Origin: Dehalococcoidia bacterium
GTDB taxonomy: Bacteria; Chloroflexota; Dehalococcoidia; Lucifugimonadales; JAGWBF01
Length of the DNA stretch: 64,000 nucleotides
Assembly: GCA_021295955.1 (NCBI GenBank)
Contig: JAGWBJ010000004.1
Span: 63,097-127,096 of the forward strand
Direction of reading: 5' to 3'
Shown here piece by piece: positions 42,073 to 50,868 of the stretch. The first letter of the stretch is position 1, and every line of letters begins with the position of its first letter. The notes below the pieces were generated by a model, which saw only the letters and a program-made list of their open reading frames with translations, ran no database searches and was not told the origin of the DNA. Made by a program: the position numbers and the translations under genes.

Positions 42073-43549
42073 GACGACATCGCGCTACGACGTAATCGTG
42101 GTGGGCGCCGGCAACGCGGCCCTCACCGCCGCCCTGTCCGCCAGCCAGGCCGGGGCCAGGGTACTGGTGCTGGAGAAGGCCCCCGAGGCGGAGCGGGGCG
42201 GCAACAGCCGGTTCAGCGGGGGCCTGTTTCGCTTCGCTTACGATGGCATCGAGGAGCTCAAGCCCTTCCGCCGGGACCTCTCCGCCGCCGATTGGGACCG
42301 GGTGGAAGCGGGCCACTACGACACCGACCGCTACTATCAGGACATCATGCGGGTGACCCAGGGCCAGGCGGACCGGCAGCTGTCCCTCAAGCTGACCGGC
42401 GAGTCTTACTCGACCCTGGCGTGGATGACCGGCCTGGGCGTGGACTGGGACTGGACCTCCCTCTGGTCGGTGGACTCGGGAGAACTCCTCCGGTTCAACC
42501 CCGGCGCAGTCCTGGAGGCCAGGAACAAGGGCGTCGGCCTTATGGAATCCCTCTACCGGGCGGTGGGCCTGGCGTCCATCGACGTGGTGTATGGCGCCAA
42601 GATGACGGCTTTCCTCCAGGACGGCGACGGCGGGGTCACGGGGGTACGCATCCGCACGCCCGACGGGACCGAGGACGCGCCCGCCGGTGCGGTGGTGCTG
42701 GCCTCGGGCGGGTTCGAGGCCAACGCGGAGATGCGGGCCCGTTACCTGGGGCCCGGATGGGACCAGGTGAAGGTCCGCGGAACCAAGTTCAACACGGGGG
42801 AGACCCTGCGCATGGCCCTGGAGCTGGGCGCCAAGCCCGTGGGCCACTGGCAGGGCTGCCATGCTACCCCGGTGGACGGTGACTCGGCGCCGGTGGGAGA
42901 CCTGCGCCTCACGGACAGGACCAACCGCCTCTCCTATCCCTACTCCATCATGGTCAACGTCCTGGGGCGGCGGTTCATCGACGAGGGAGAGGATACGGGA
43001 GGCTATACCTACGCCAAGACGGGCCGGGCCGTGCTGGCCCAGCCAGGCGCCATGGCCTACCAGATATTCGACGCCAAGACGGTCCATCTGCTGGAGGAGC
43101 GGTACTCCACGGGCGCTCCGGTGGTCTCGGAGACCATCGAGGGACTGGCCGGCGGTCTCTCCATTCCTGCGGATGCCTTGGCCCAAACGGTGGCCGAGTA
43201 CAACGCCGCCGTGCTGCCGGGGAGGTTCGACCCCGCGGTGAAGGACGGCAAGGGGACGGCGGGGCTGGAGCCTCCCAAGTCCAACTGGGCGCTGCTCCTA
43301 GACACGCCGCCCTATACGGCTTACTCCGTGGCCTGCGGCATCACCTTCACCTATGGGGGCATCCAGATCGATACCCAGGCGCGAGTCATCGACACCGAGG
43401 ACAACCCGGTCCCGGGCCTCTATGCCACCGGCGAGATAACGGGGGGCTTCTTTTTCCACAACTACCCGGGTGGCACCGGCCTGATGCGCGGCGCGGTGTT
43501 CGGGCGCATCGCGGGGGCCAACGCCGCCGCCGAGGGTGCGGGCAAGTAG
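42065..43549 (+). CDS. FAD-dependent dehydrogenase, tricarballylate dehydrogenase-like
   Basis: The 494-residue flavoprotein belongs to the succinate dehydrogenase/fumarate reductase flavoprotein family. The FAD site YDVIVVGAGNAALTAALSA lies near residues 8-26, LVLEKAPEAERGGNSRFSGG near 34-53 is the form seen in TcuA, and the C-terminus has the GLYATGEITGGFFFHNYPGGTGLMRG block of the family. It may oxidise or reduce a dicarboxylate or tricarballylate-like acid. TcuB and TcuC are not adjacent, so the function is tentative. Confidence 0.85.
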   Translation: MPRTTSRYDVIVVGAGNAALTAALSASQAGARVLVLEKAPEAERGGNSRFSGGLFRFAYDGIEELKPFRRDLSAADWDRVEAGHYDTDRYYQDIMRVTQGQADRQLSLKLTGESYSTLAWMTGLGVDWDWTSLWSVDSGELLRFNPGAVLEARNKGVGLMESLYRAVGLASIDVVYGAKMTAFLQDGDGGVTGVRIRTPDGTEDAPAGAVVLASGGFEANAEMRARYLGPGWDQVKVRGTKFNTGETLRMALELGAKPVGHWQGCHATPVDGDSAPVGDLRLTDRTNRLSYPYSIMVNVLGRRFIDEGEDTGGYTYAKTGRAVLAQPGAMAYQIFDAKTVHLLEERYSTGAPVVSETIEGLAGGLSIPADALAQTVAEYNAAVLPGRFDPAVKDGKGTAGLEPPKSNWALLLDTPPYTAYSVACGITFTYGGIQIDTQARVIDTEDNPVPGLYATGEITGGFFFHNYPGGTGLMRGAVFGRIAGANAAAEGAGK

Positions 43550-43552
43550 CCG

Positions 43553-44911
43553 ATGGACGAGACCCGCCGCCTGGCTGAATTCGCGGCGGGGCGCCGTTAC
43601 CAGGACCTTCCGCCCTCCGTCGTCGAAGCGGTCCGCGTCTACATACTGGACAACCTGGCCAGCGGCCTGGTGGGCTCCCACACCCCCTGGGCGGACATGG
43701 TCGGCGGCCTCGTCCGGGAGACGGCCCCCAACGGCCCCTGCTCCGTGTTCCAACGTTCTTGGACCACGTCCCCGTCCCATGCGGCCCTGGTCAACGGGAC
43801 CATGATCGGCGGCTTCGAGACGGACCACGCCTTCGTCCCCGGCTCCTGCCACCCCAGCGCCGCCGTATTTCCCGCGGCGATGGCCGTTGCCGAGAAGCGT
43901 CGCTTGGACGGACGTTCCTTCATCGCGGCGGTGGCTGCTGGGTACGAGCTGGCGTGCCGGGTGGGCGCGGCCGCTACGCGGTCGGTGGAGGACGAGCGGG
44001 GGTTCCATGGGCCGGGGACCAACGCTCCCTTTGGCGGCGCGGCGGGCGCGGGCCGGGCCCTGGAGCTGGACACGGAGGCGATGGTCAATGCCCTGGGAGT
44101 CGCCGGCTCCCACGCCTGCGGGCTGCTGGAGTTTGCCCGGGAGGGGGCCATGACCAAGCGGCTTCACGTGGGTCGCGGAGCCCAGATGGGACTGGAGAGC
44201 GCCCTCCTGGCATCCAGCGGCTTCACGGGACCCTCCACCGTCCTGGAGGGGGAGAAGGGGTTTCTGCGCGTCTACTCTCCCAGTCCGCGCCCCGAGCTCC
44301 TGCTGGAGGGCCTTGGAGAGCGTTACCTGCTCATGGACATGCTGGTGAAGGCCTACCCCTGCCACGCCTCCTTCCACCCCGTCGTCGAGGGCATCCACCG
44401 CCTGAGGGCCGGCGGCGGCATGGAGCCTGGCGCCGTCGAGTCCGTCCGGGTCGTGGGGTACGAGCGGATGATAAAGCGCCACGACCAGCGGGAGCCCACC
44501 AGCGTGTTGGGCGCGCAGTACAGCCTGCCCTTCTCCGTGGCCGTCGGCCTCTGCCGGGATATCGACGACCCCTTTACGTATAGCGAGGAGACGCTGTGGG
44601 ACCCGGCCATCCGGAGGCTGGCGTCGTCGGTGGAGCTGGCCGTGGATGGGGAGCGGTTCGGCAGGCCCGGCGGCCCGGCGGCCGAGGTGTCCCTGACCGT
44701 GGGAGGGTCCCTCCACACCTTCCAGGTCGCGGGCTGGAAGGGCGCTCCCGGCAACCCCTACACCTTCGATGAGATGGCAGGCAAGTTCCGCCGTTACGCG
44801 GCTGGGTCCCTGGACCCGGAGAGGACCGAGCAGGTGGTGCGGACCGTCTTGGCCCTGGAGGACGCCGACGTGGGGGAGCTGGCCGCGTTGCTGAGGATGG
44901 AGGGGCCCTGA
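43553..44911 (+). CDS. MmgE/PrpD family protein (second copy)
   Basis: The 452-residue MmgE/PrpD-fold protein has VYILDNLASGLVGSHTPWADM near the N-terminus, NGTMIGGFETDHAF near residue 81, HPSAAVFPAAMA near 99, and KAYPCHASFHPVVEGIHRLR near 266. It is clearly distinct from the copy at 9768. It lies 3 bases after the flavoprotein stop and shares one base with aroE, so it is part of the same operon. It is probably a dehydratase or isomerase of an organic acid; the substrate is not known. Confidence 0.87.
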   Translation: MDETRRLAEFAAGRRYQDLPPSVVEAVRVYILDNLASGLVGSHTPWADMVGGLVRETAPNGPCSVFQRSWTTSPSHAALVNGTMIGGFETDHAFVPGSCHPSAAVFPAAMAVAEKRRLDGRSFIAAVAAGYELACRVGAAATRSVEDERGFHGPGTNAPFGGAAGAGRALELDTEAMVNALGVAGSHACGLLEFAREGAMTKRLHVGRGAQMGLESALLASSGFTGPSTVLEGEKGFLRVYSPSPRPELLLEGLGERYLLMDMLVKAYPCHASFHPVVEGIHRLRAGGGMEPGAVESVRVVGYERMIKRHDQREPTSVLGAQYSLPFSVAVGLCRDIDDPFTYSEETLWDPAIRRLASSVELAVDGERFGRPGGPAAEVSLTVGGSLHTFQVAGWKGAPGNPYTFDEMAGKFRRYAAGSLDPERTEQVVRTVLALEDADVGELAALLRMEGP

Positions 44912-45774
44912 TGATGGTCCAGGGCGTGGGCATCATTGGGTACCCCATCCGGCACTCCATCTCCCCGGTGTTCCAGCAGGCGGCCCTGGACCACCACTCG
45001 TTGGATGCGACCTACCAGGCGTGGGAGGTGACGCCCGAGGGGCTTGGCGACTTTATGGCCGAGCTGCGGCGGGCCGACGCCCTGGGCATCAACGTGACGG
45101 TCCCCCATAAGGAGGCGGTGATACCCTACCTGGATGAGGTCGACGGCTGGGCCTCCGACGCGGGCGCCGTCAACACCGTCCACAAGGACGGGGGCGCCCT
45201 TGTCGGGCACAACACCGACGGCATCGGCTTTGTCCGGGCGCTGGAGGGCGAGGCCGGGTTCGCCCCACGGGGGAGCAGGGCGCTGATCGTCGGGGCGGGC
45301 GGCTCCGGCCGGGCGGTGGCCCTGGCCCTGGCCCGGTCCGGCGTCGCCTCCATCACCATCGCCAACCGGACCCTACGGAGGGCCGGGGACCTGGCCGACG
45401 CCGTATCCGGCCGGGGAGCGTCGCCCGGGCCGGAGAGGCCGCCGGAGGTGGAGCCCATTTCCCTGGAGCGGATTGCCGAGGCGGCCTCCTCGGTGGACCT
45501 GATCGTCAACTGCACCACCCTGGGGATGAGGCACGGGCCCGACGAGGCAGCATCGCCTCTGAAGGCGGACCACATACCATCGAACGCCCTGGTATATGAC
45601 CTGGTGTATAATCCTCCCGATACGCCCCTTCTCATGGAGGCGAGGAAGGCCGGGGCCGCCACGCTGGGAGGCCTGGCGATGCTCGTCTACCAGGGGGCGG
45701 CCGCCTTCGAGTACTGGACTGGGGTGGAGGCGCCGGTGGAGGTGATGATGAAGGCGGCTAGAGCGGCCCTGTGA
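44911..45774 (+). CDS. aroE: Shikimate dehydrogenase
   Basis: AroE reduces 3-dehydroshikimate to shikimate with NADPH. The substrate site shows GYPIRHSISPVFQQAA near residues 10-25, INVTVPHKE near 59-67 (Asn, Thr, Lys) and HNTDGIGFVRAL. The cofactor loop GAGGSGRAVALAL and the NRT motif that selects NADPH follow. The GLAMLVYQGAAAFEYWTG end is standard. The length of 287 residues is normal. The ATG overlaps the previous stop (TGATG). Confidence 0.94.
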   Translation: MMVQGVGIIGYPIRHSISPVFQQAALDHHSLDATYQAWEVTPEGLGDFMAELRRADALGINVTVPHKEAVIPYLDEVDGWASDAGAVNTVHKDGGALVGHNTDGIGFVRALEGEAGFAPRGSRALIVGAGGSGRAVALALARSGVASITIANRTLRRAGDLADAVSGRGASPGPERPPEVEPISLERIAEAASSVDLIVNCTTLGMRHGPDEAASPLKADHIPSNALVYDLVYNPPDTPLLMEARKAGAATLGGLAMLVYQGAAAFEYWTGVEAPVEVMMKAARAAL

Positions 45775-45811
45775 CATATCCATCGGCATCGATAGCCACC
45801 GGGAGGTGCCA

Positions 45812-46975
45812 TTGGTCCGGTTCCTGACGGCCGGAGAGTCCCACGGGCAGGGGTTGGTGGTCATCGTCGAGGGCGTCCCGGCGGGACTCCGCCTGGACGA
45901 AGACTACATCGGCGCCCACCTGGCCCGGCGGCAGCGGGGCTACGGCCGGGGCGGCCGGATGCTCATCGAGCGGGACCGGGCGGTCATCCTCTCGGGTGTG
46001 CGCCATGGCCTGACCCTGGGGAGCCCCATCGGGATGACCCTGGAGAACCGCGACTGGGTCAACTGGCAGGAGTCCATGAGCGTCGTTCCCGTGGAGGGCG
46101 AGGTGGCGCGGATTACCCGGCTGCGCCCGGGCCACGCCGACCTCCCGGGGGCCATGAAGTACGGCTTCCAGGACGTGCGCAACGTCCTGGAACGGGCCAG
46201 CGCCAGGGAGACGGCGGCCCGGGTAGCCGCGGGAGCCGTGGCCCTGAGGCTGCTGGAGGAGTTCGGCATCGAGCTCCATAGCCACTCCATATCCATAGGC
46301 GGCGTGTGGGCCAGTCCTCGCGAGCCCATCGACTGGCAGGTCGTCGAGGAGTCCCCCGTGCACTGCGCCGACGCCGAGGCCGGGCCTCGGATGATGGCGG
46401 TCATCGACCAGGCCAAGGAAGCCGGCGACACCGTCGGCGGCGTGGTGGAGGTGGTGGCCACCGGCGTGCCCATAGGCCTGGGATCCCACGTACAGTGGGA
46501 CAGGAGGATAGACGGCCTCATCGCCCAGGCCCTCATGTCCATCAACGCCGTAAAGGCCGCCTCCATCGGCGAGGGGTGGGAGTCGGTGGACCGGATGGGC
46601 TCCCAGGTCCACGACGTGATAGAGCCGGTGACGGACCCCTCCCGGCCCTGGCAGCGACGGACCAACCGGTCCGGCGGCACCGAGGGGGGGATGACCAACG
46701 GCATGCCCCTGGTGGCCCGGTTTGCCATCAAGCCCATATCCACACTGGTCAAGCCGTTGCCGTCGGTGGACCTGGACACGGGCGAGGTGGTCCAGGCCCA
46801 CTACGAGCGCTCCGACGTATGCCAAGTGCCGCCGGCCGGGGTCATCGGCGAGGCCATGGTGGCCCTGGTGCTTGCCGACGTCTTGATGGAGAAGTTCGGC
46901 GGCGACAGCGTCGAGGAGACCCGCCGCAACCACCTGGCCTACCTGGAGACGGTGGGCCCGCGGAGGGGCCCGTAG
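45812..46975 (+). CDS. aroC: Chorismate synthase
   Basis: AroC converts 5-enolpyruvylshikimate 3-phosphate to chorismate with reduced FMN. Signatures are RFLTAGESHGQGL at the N-terminus, RRQRGYGRGGRMLIERD near residues 37-53, GVRHGLTLGSPI, RPGHADLPGAMKYG near 107-120, RASARETAARVAAGAVA, and SGGTEGGMTNGMPLV near 287-301. TTG 45812 is preferred over GTG 45806 because GGGAGG (45801-45806) is correctly spaced only for the TTG. The length of 387 residues is normal. Confidence 0.94.
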   Translation: MVRFLTAGESHGQGLVVIVEGVPAGLRLDEDYIGAHLARRQRGYGRGGRMLIERDRAVILSGVRHGLTLGSPIGMTLENRDWVNWQESMSVVPVEGEVARITRLRPGHADLPGAMKYGFQDVRNVLERASARETAARVAAGAVALRLLEEFGIELHSHSISIGGVWASPREPIDWQVVEESPVHCADAEAGPRMMAVIDQAKEAGDTVGGVVEVVATGVPIGLGSHVQWDRRIDGLIAQALMSINAVKAASIGEGWESVDRMGSQVHDVIEPVTDPSRPWQRRTNRSGGTEGGMTNGMPLVARFAIKPISTLVKPLPSVDLDTGEVVQAHYERSDVCQVPPAGVIGEAMVALVLADVLMEKFGGDSVEETRRNHLAYLETVGPRRGP

Positions 46976-46980
46976 GGCCT

Positions 46981-47019
46981 GGAGTGCCCGGAGTGCCCGG
47001 AGTGTACGGAGTGTACGGA
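46981..47019 (+). repeat. 9-bp tandem repeat carrying SD-GTG start cassettes
   Basis: GGAGTGCCC occurs twice and GGAGTGTAC twice in direct succession, then a partial unit GGAGTA. Each unit holds a GGAG and a GTG, and each GTG after the first is 8 bases from the GGAG of the preceding unit. The repeat spans the start region of aroK and encodes a VPG/VYG run. Confidence 0.85.
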
Positions 47020-47586
47020 GTAAAGGAAGCGAACGCCTTCCCTCGGAACGTCATCCTCATCGGGTTCTCCGGCACGGGGAAGACCCAGGTGGGCAGGAAG
47101 GTGGCCCGCCTCCTGGGCTGGGAGTTCGTCGACACCGACGAGGAGATCGAACGTACGGCCGGCAGGCCGGTCCGCCGTATCTTCGCCGAGGAGGGGGAGC
47201 CCGCTTTCAGGGACCGGGAACGGGCCCAGATTCGTGAGGGGTGCCGGGGGGAGCGCCGGGTGATCTCCACGGGCGGGGGTGCGCCGGTGGACCCCGAGAA
47301 CCGCGCCACGATGCTGAGCGGAGGCGCCGTGGTCTGCTTGGACGCCGAGCCGTCGGCCATCTACCGGAGGCTCGTCGAGGACGCCGGCAACTCCGTGGCC
47401 GGGCGTCCCATGCTCGCGGGGTCCGACCCCTTGGACCGTATCACGGCCCTCAAGGAAGAGAGGCGGGCAAGTTACGCCTCCGCCCACCACACCGTCGCCA
47501 CCGACGGCCTGACGGTGGAGGAGGTGGCCAGAAGGGTCGTGAAGCTGGTCGGCCTTGCCCGGTGCAGGACGGAGGCGCCCCCTTGA
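46984..47586 (+). CDS. aroK: Shikimate kinase
   Basis: AroK phosphorylates shikimate at O3 using ATP. The P-loop GFSGTGKT is at residues 27-34 counted from GTG 46984, followed by FVDTDEEIE (shikimate-binding Asp), FRDRER and STGGGAP (the GGG substrate motif), and AGRPML in the lid. From this GTG the protein is 200 residues, longer than most; four in-frame GTGs at 46984, 46993, 47002 and 47011 are all possible because of a 9-bp repeat. The stop overlaps the TTG of aroB. Confidence 0.9.
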   Translation: MPGVPGVYGVYGVKEANAFPRNVILIGFSGTGKTQVGRKVARLLGWEFVDTDEEIERTAGRPVRRIFAEEGEPAFRDRERAQIREGCRGERRVISTGGGAPVDPENRATMLSGGAVVCLDAEPSAIYRRLVEDAGNSVAGRPMLAGSDPLDRITALKEERRASYASAHHTVATDGLTVEEVARRVVKLVGLARCRTEAPP

Positions 47587-48701
47587 GAGAGCGGATGACG
47601 GAGAGGAGCGAGCTGGCCGCGGAGGTTACCCACCAGGGCGGACGATACCAGGTGCTGGTGGGTTGGGGCCTGCTGGACGACCTGGGCCGGCGGGTCGCCG
47701 ATGAGGGACTGAAAGGGCCCGCCTACATCGTCAGCGACGACCGGGTGTTCAGCCCCTACGGCCGTCTTGCCCAGCGCTCCCTCGAGAAGGCGGGCATTCC
47801 CACCCACTGCTTCATCATTCCGGCGGGCGAATCCAGCAAGACCCTGGAGGTGGCCCAGGGGATATACCAGTGGCTCGTGGAGATGAGGGCCGAGCGCCGC
47901 CATCCCATCGTGGCGGTGGGCGGAGGCGTCGTCGGGGACCTGGCGGGCTTCGTGGCCGCGACCTTCCTGAGGGGGATGCCCTTCGTCCAGGTTCCTACGA
48001 GCATGGCCGCCATGGTCGACGCCTCCATCGGGGGCAAGGTGGCCGTGGACCTGCCCCAGGGCAAGAACCTGGTCGGCTCCTTCTATCAACCCAGGCTGGT
48101 GCTGGCGGACGTGGCCGCCCTGGCCACTCTGGGAAAGCGTGAGCTGGCAGAGGGGTGGGCCGAGGCCATCAAGCACGGACTCATCCTGGACGCGGACCTG
48201 TTCGCCGTGTTCGAGGAGCACGCCGAGGACCTGATGGACCTGGAGCCCGAGTTGTCCACCGACGTGATCCGCCGGAGCGTTGCCATCAAGGCCCGGGTGG
48301 TGAGCGAGGACGAGAAGGAGACCCTGGGCCGACGAATACTGTTGAACTACGGCCACACCATCGGGCACGCCATTGAGGCGGCCACAGGTTACGGCCGGTA
48401 CCTGCACGGGGAGGGAGTGTCAGTGGGAATGACCGGCGCGTCCATCATAGGGCGGGAGCTGGGGCTGACGGACCAGGGCTTGGTGGACCGCCAGCGGCGG
48501 GTCCTGGAGCGCTTCGGCCTTCCCACCGGGGCAAGAGACGTGGAGCCCGATGACCTCTTCCGGGCAATGTTGCTGGACAAGAAGACCGAGAGCGGCTCCA
48601 TCCGCTGGGTCATGCTGGAGGACGTGGGAAGGGCGGTGGTCACCCGGGACGTCCCCGGCGAGCTGGTGGAACGGACGGTGCGCGGCCTCCTGGGCCCGTA
48701 G
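47583..48701 (+). CDS. aroB: 3-dehydroquinate synthase
   Basis: AroB cyclises DAHP to 3-dehydroquinate with NAD and a divalent metal. Signatures are IPAGESSKTLE, AVGGGVVGDLAGFVAATFLRG, PTSMAAMVDASIGGKVAVD, GKNLVGSFYQP, EAIKHGLI (Glu and metal site), NYGHTIGHAIE (His ligand) and HGEGVSVGM (His ligand). TTG 47583 overlaps the aroK stop and has GGAGG 8 bases upstream; ATG 47595 is an alternative. aroF/G, aroQ/D and aroA are not in view. Confidence 0.93.
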   Translation: MRERMTERSELAAEVTHQGGRYQVLVGWGLLDDLGRRVADEGLKGPAYIVSDDRVFSPYGRLAQRSLEKAGIPTHCFIIPAGESSKTLEVAQGIYQWLVEMRAERRHPIVAVGGGVVGDLAGFVAATFLRGMPFVQVPTSMAAMVDASIGGKVAVDLPQGKNLVGSFYQPRLVLADVAALATLGKRELAEGWAEAIKHGLILDADLFAVFEEHAEDLMDLEPELSTDVIRRSVAIKARVVSEDEKETLGRRILLNYGHTIGHAIEAATGYGRYLHGEGVSVGMTGASIIGRELGLTDQGLVDRQRRVLERFGLPTGARDVEPDDLFRAMLLDKKTESGSIRWVMLEDVGRAVVTRDVPGELVERTVRGLLGP

Positions 48702-48705
48702 CTCC

Positions 48706-49041
48706 TCAGGCGAACTCCTGCAGGATGCGGCTGAACTCGTCCTCCAGCGACGGGATGCTGTCCACGACCTGGGGCAGCTCGTCCTCGGGGAAGGCCTTGA
48801 GGGTCGTGCTCCTTACGTTTCCCAGACTGGACAGTCCCAGAGCGATGGAGGCGCACGTCTGGTCGTCGGGGGCCTCCAGGATACCCACCAGGTCGTACTG
48901 CCCCATGGTCAGGTAGATGTTGGGGAGCCGCCCGCCCGCGGCCTCCACGGCCTGCCGGACGGCGTTGACGTGCTGGGGCAGGTACCTGATGTTCCGTAGA
49001 CCCTCGTCGGTGTAGGTCATCAACAGGACGTAGCTGGGCAT
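48706..49041 (-). CDS. GYD-domain protein
   Basis: The 111-residue protein is a ferredoxin-like-fold GYD-superfamily member: YVLLMTYTDEGLRNI at the start, AAGGRLPNIYLTMGQYDLVGILEAPDD near residues 35-60, and STTLKAFPEDEL near 78-89. The family function is poorly known. It begins one base before the TauE gene stop, so it is translated with that permease. It is convergent with aroB, with only 4 bases between stops. Confidence 0.8.
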   Translation of the reverse strand: MPSYVLLMTYTDEGLRNIRYLPQHVNAVRQAVEAAGGRLPNIYLTMGQYDLVGILEAPDDQTCASIALGLSSLGNVRSTTLKAFPEDELPQVVDSIPSLEDEFSRILQEFA

Positions 49042-50115
49042 TTAGCCCTCCTCTCTTGGTTTTTTCCGGTACATGGCGGACCGGGTCCGCTCCTGTCTGC
49101 TCCACTCGGCCACGAAGAGGGCCGCGATGACGACGCAGATCGCCCCGGCGAAGGTCAGCAGGAGGATGGAGGCCGCGCCGGCCAGAAAGTCGGGACCCGC
49201 CCCCGATGCCTGCCGCAGCCCGACGGCGACGGCCCCGCTGAGGACAGTCGCCCCGTAAAGGACCCTGATTCTCGAGGGCTCCACGAACCTGGTGGCCGCC
49301 ACCCCAAGCTGGGACCCCACGGAGGCCGCGGCCAGCATCATTACCGCCATCAGCAGGTCCACGTGGTTCGAGAGCGCGTACAGCAGGGTGCCCACCGAAC
49401 CGGTTATGATCACCTGGAACAGGTCCGTCCCGATGGCCACGGTGGTTGGTACCCCCAGAACGTATATCAGGATGGGCATCAGGATAAAGCCCCCGCCGGC
49501 GCCCAACAGTCCCGCCAGAAAGCCGACGCCGGACCCGATGAGCACCAGCACCCACAGCGAGACCCGCTCCATGCCGGGCACCGACAGGGAGACGTAGGTT
49601 GGTATGCTGAACAGGCCGGGAATCCCGATGGAGTGGGGCGGGACTCGCAGCCTCCGCACCCTTCCGGCCAGGAGGGACGTGGCGGTCGGGTCGCCCTCCT
49701 CCGCGGCGTGTCGGGTCCTCAGGAAGTCGTAGAGGAGGAACGACCCAAGGGTGCCCAGGAACGCCACGTAGACATAGCGTATCACGGGGCCGGCTATGCC
49801 CACCTCCTCCAGGTGGGAGTTCAGCCGCTCGGCCGCGAACAGGGCCGGAATGGTGCCGATGACCATCAGGGCTCCCAGCTTGAAGTCGACGTTGCCCACC
49901 CTCCGGTGCTTCAGGGTGTTGATCAGCGACGACCCCATTATCAACGTAAGGCCGGTCCCTACGGCGAACACGGGCGGCACGCCGAAGACCAGCAGTCCGC
50001 CGGTGATGAGGAAGCCGCCGCCCACGCCGAAGAAACCGCTCAGGTTCCCCACCATCCCACCCAGGAGCAGGAGCAGCGCCGGATGCACCTCGACTCCGGC
50101 ATTGGGGAAGAGCAC
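49042..50115 (-). CDS. TauE/SafE-family anion permease
   Basis: The 357-residue membrane protein has two matching halves. Each starts with the family block: GGMVGNLSGFFGVGGGFL near residues 19-36 and SGVGFLAGLLGAGGGFILMP near 193-213, both followed by VPPVFAVGT / VPTTVAIGT. Eight or so hydrophobic helices are visible. Relatives export sulfite, sulfoacetate or other small sulfonates or organic anions. The start GTG 50115 lies 23 bases after a small membrane-protein gene on the same strand. The substrate is not evident. Confidence 0.87.
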   Translation of the reverse strand: MLFPNAGVEVHPALLLLLGGMVGNLSGFFGVGGGFLITGGLLVFGVPPVFAVGTGLTLIMGSSLINTLKHRRVGNVDFKLGALMVIGTIPALFAAERLNSHLEEVGIAGPVIRYVYVAFLGTLGSFLLYDFLRTRHAAEEGDPTATSLLAGRVRRLRVPPHSIGIPGLFSIPTYVSLSVPGMERVSLWVLVLIGSGVGFLAGLLGAGGGFILMPILIYVLGVPTTVAIGTDLFQVIITGSVGTLLYALSNHVDLLMAVMMLAAASVGSQLGVAATRFVEPSRIRVLYGATVLSGAVAVGLRQASGAGPDFLAGAASILLLTFAGAICVVIAALFVAEWSRQERTRSAMYRKKPREEG

Positions 50116-50138
50116 GAGCTAGCCGCCGGCGGCGGGGG

Positions 50139-50339
50139 TCAACTCCGGCCGCTATCCGTAGTCGTCTGGCGGGAGCGCGTGACCCTCCGGCCGAGTCTGG
50201 AGACGAGCCTCAACACTACCTCCCATAGCGCGTACAACCCAAGGGACAGGGTGGCCATGACCGCCAGCACGAAGACGCCCCACAGCCAGGGGCTGTCGTC
50301 GCTCAGAGTCCGGAGGAAGTCGCCGATGGAGCCGTACAT
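50139..50339 (-). CDS. Small single-span membrane protein
   Basis: The 66-residue protein has one predicted transmembrane helix (residues about 19-42, WLWGVFVLAVMATLSLGLYALW) and a basic, Arg-rich tail. It is not recognised. Its place directly before the TauE gene in the same direction suggests co-expression. The start ATG 50339 has no clear ribosome site, so the call is moderate. Confidence 0.5.
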   Translation of the reverse strand: MYGSIGDFLRTLSDDSPWLWGVFVLAVMATLSLGLYALWEVVLRLVSRLGRRVTRSRQTTTDSGRS

Positions 50340-50517
50340 AGTCTGGACCGAACGGGGCCGGCAGCGGCCTCACCAATCTTATCATCGGAGTATTGTCATG
50401 GAAATAGCTGCCAGCCATGCGCGTAAGATTCCTCAGCTCCGCTGTGCTCCGTGCGGAATTGCCAATGGCCTTGTGAAGGCCACGTATGGGGATGAAGATG
50501 ACGGTGCCCTCCTCACC

Positions 50518-50548
50518 GTCGTTCCGGCGCAGGCCGGAACCTAGGGGT
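50518..50548. repeat. Dispersed palindromic intergenic repeat, copy C
   Basis: GTTCCGGC-GCAG-GCCGGAAC (50521-50540) is a perfect 8-bp inverted repeat followed by CTAGGGGTGAGG, aligning with the first half of copy B (CCAGGGGTGGGG). It lies just before the candidate min promoter. Confidence 0.6.
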
Positions 50549-50553
50549 GAGGC

Positions 50554-50582
50554 TTGCTACACCAATTTCTAAGAAATATATT
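50554..50582 (+). promoter_or_regulatory. Candidate promoter of the min operon
   Basis: TTGCTA (50554-50559), a 17-base spacer and TATATT (50577-50582) lie in the most AT-rich part of the 529-base gap between the small membrane gene and minC. Confidence 0.4.
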
Positions 50583-50868
50583 AGATTATGTCTCGAAAAT
50601 GCTTGAAAGACTGTGGCCCCGTTGCTATGCTGGGGCACGATGCCCTCGATGGCATAGTCCACCCAGGCCCATCCTTCGGTTGCTTGCACCTTTGCCGGAG
50701 GGCCGTTTCCACTGGGGGCCTGGACGCGGACCGGTGGGGTGGTGGGCGGGAAGAGCCGCTGCCGTCGATCTCGGGCTCCAGATTTTTCGGGCCTCTTAGG
50801 TTCTCTCTGGGTGTTTTGGTAGTGGCGAACCCGTTACCAAACAGACTCCGCGCGCTCGGCGGGAGCAT
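50583..50868 (+). other. Long leader upstream of minC with a two-part hairpin
   Basis: No gene is supported in this stretch. A nested inverted repeat is present: CTATGC (50625-50630) pairs with GCATAG (50652-50657), and inside it GGGCA (50633-50637) pairs with TGCCC (50641-50645) around a CGA triloop. The in-frame extension of minC opens at 50800 after a TAG at 50797. The element may be an RNA leader; it does not match a riboswitch class that I know. Confidence 0.3.
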
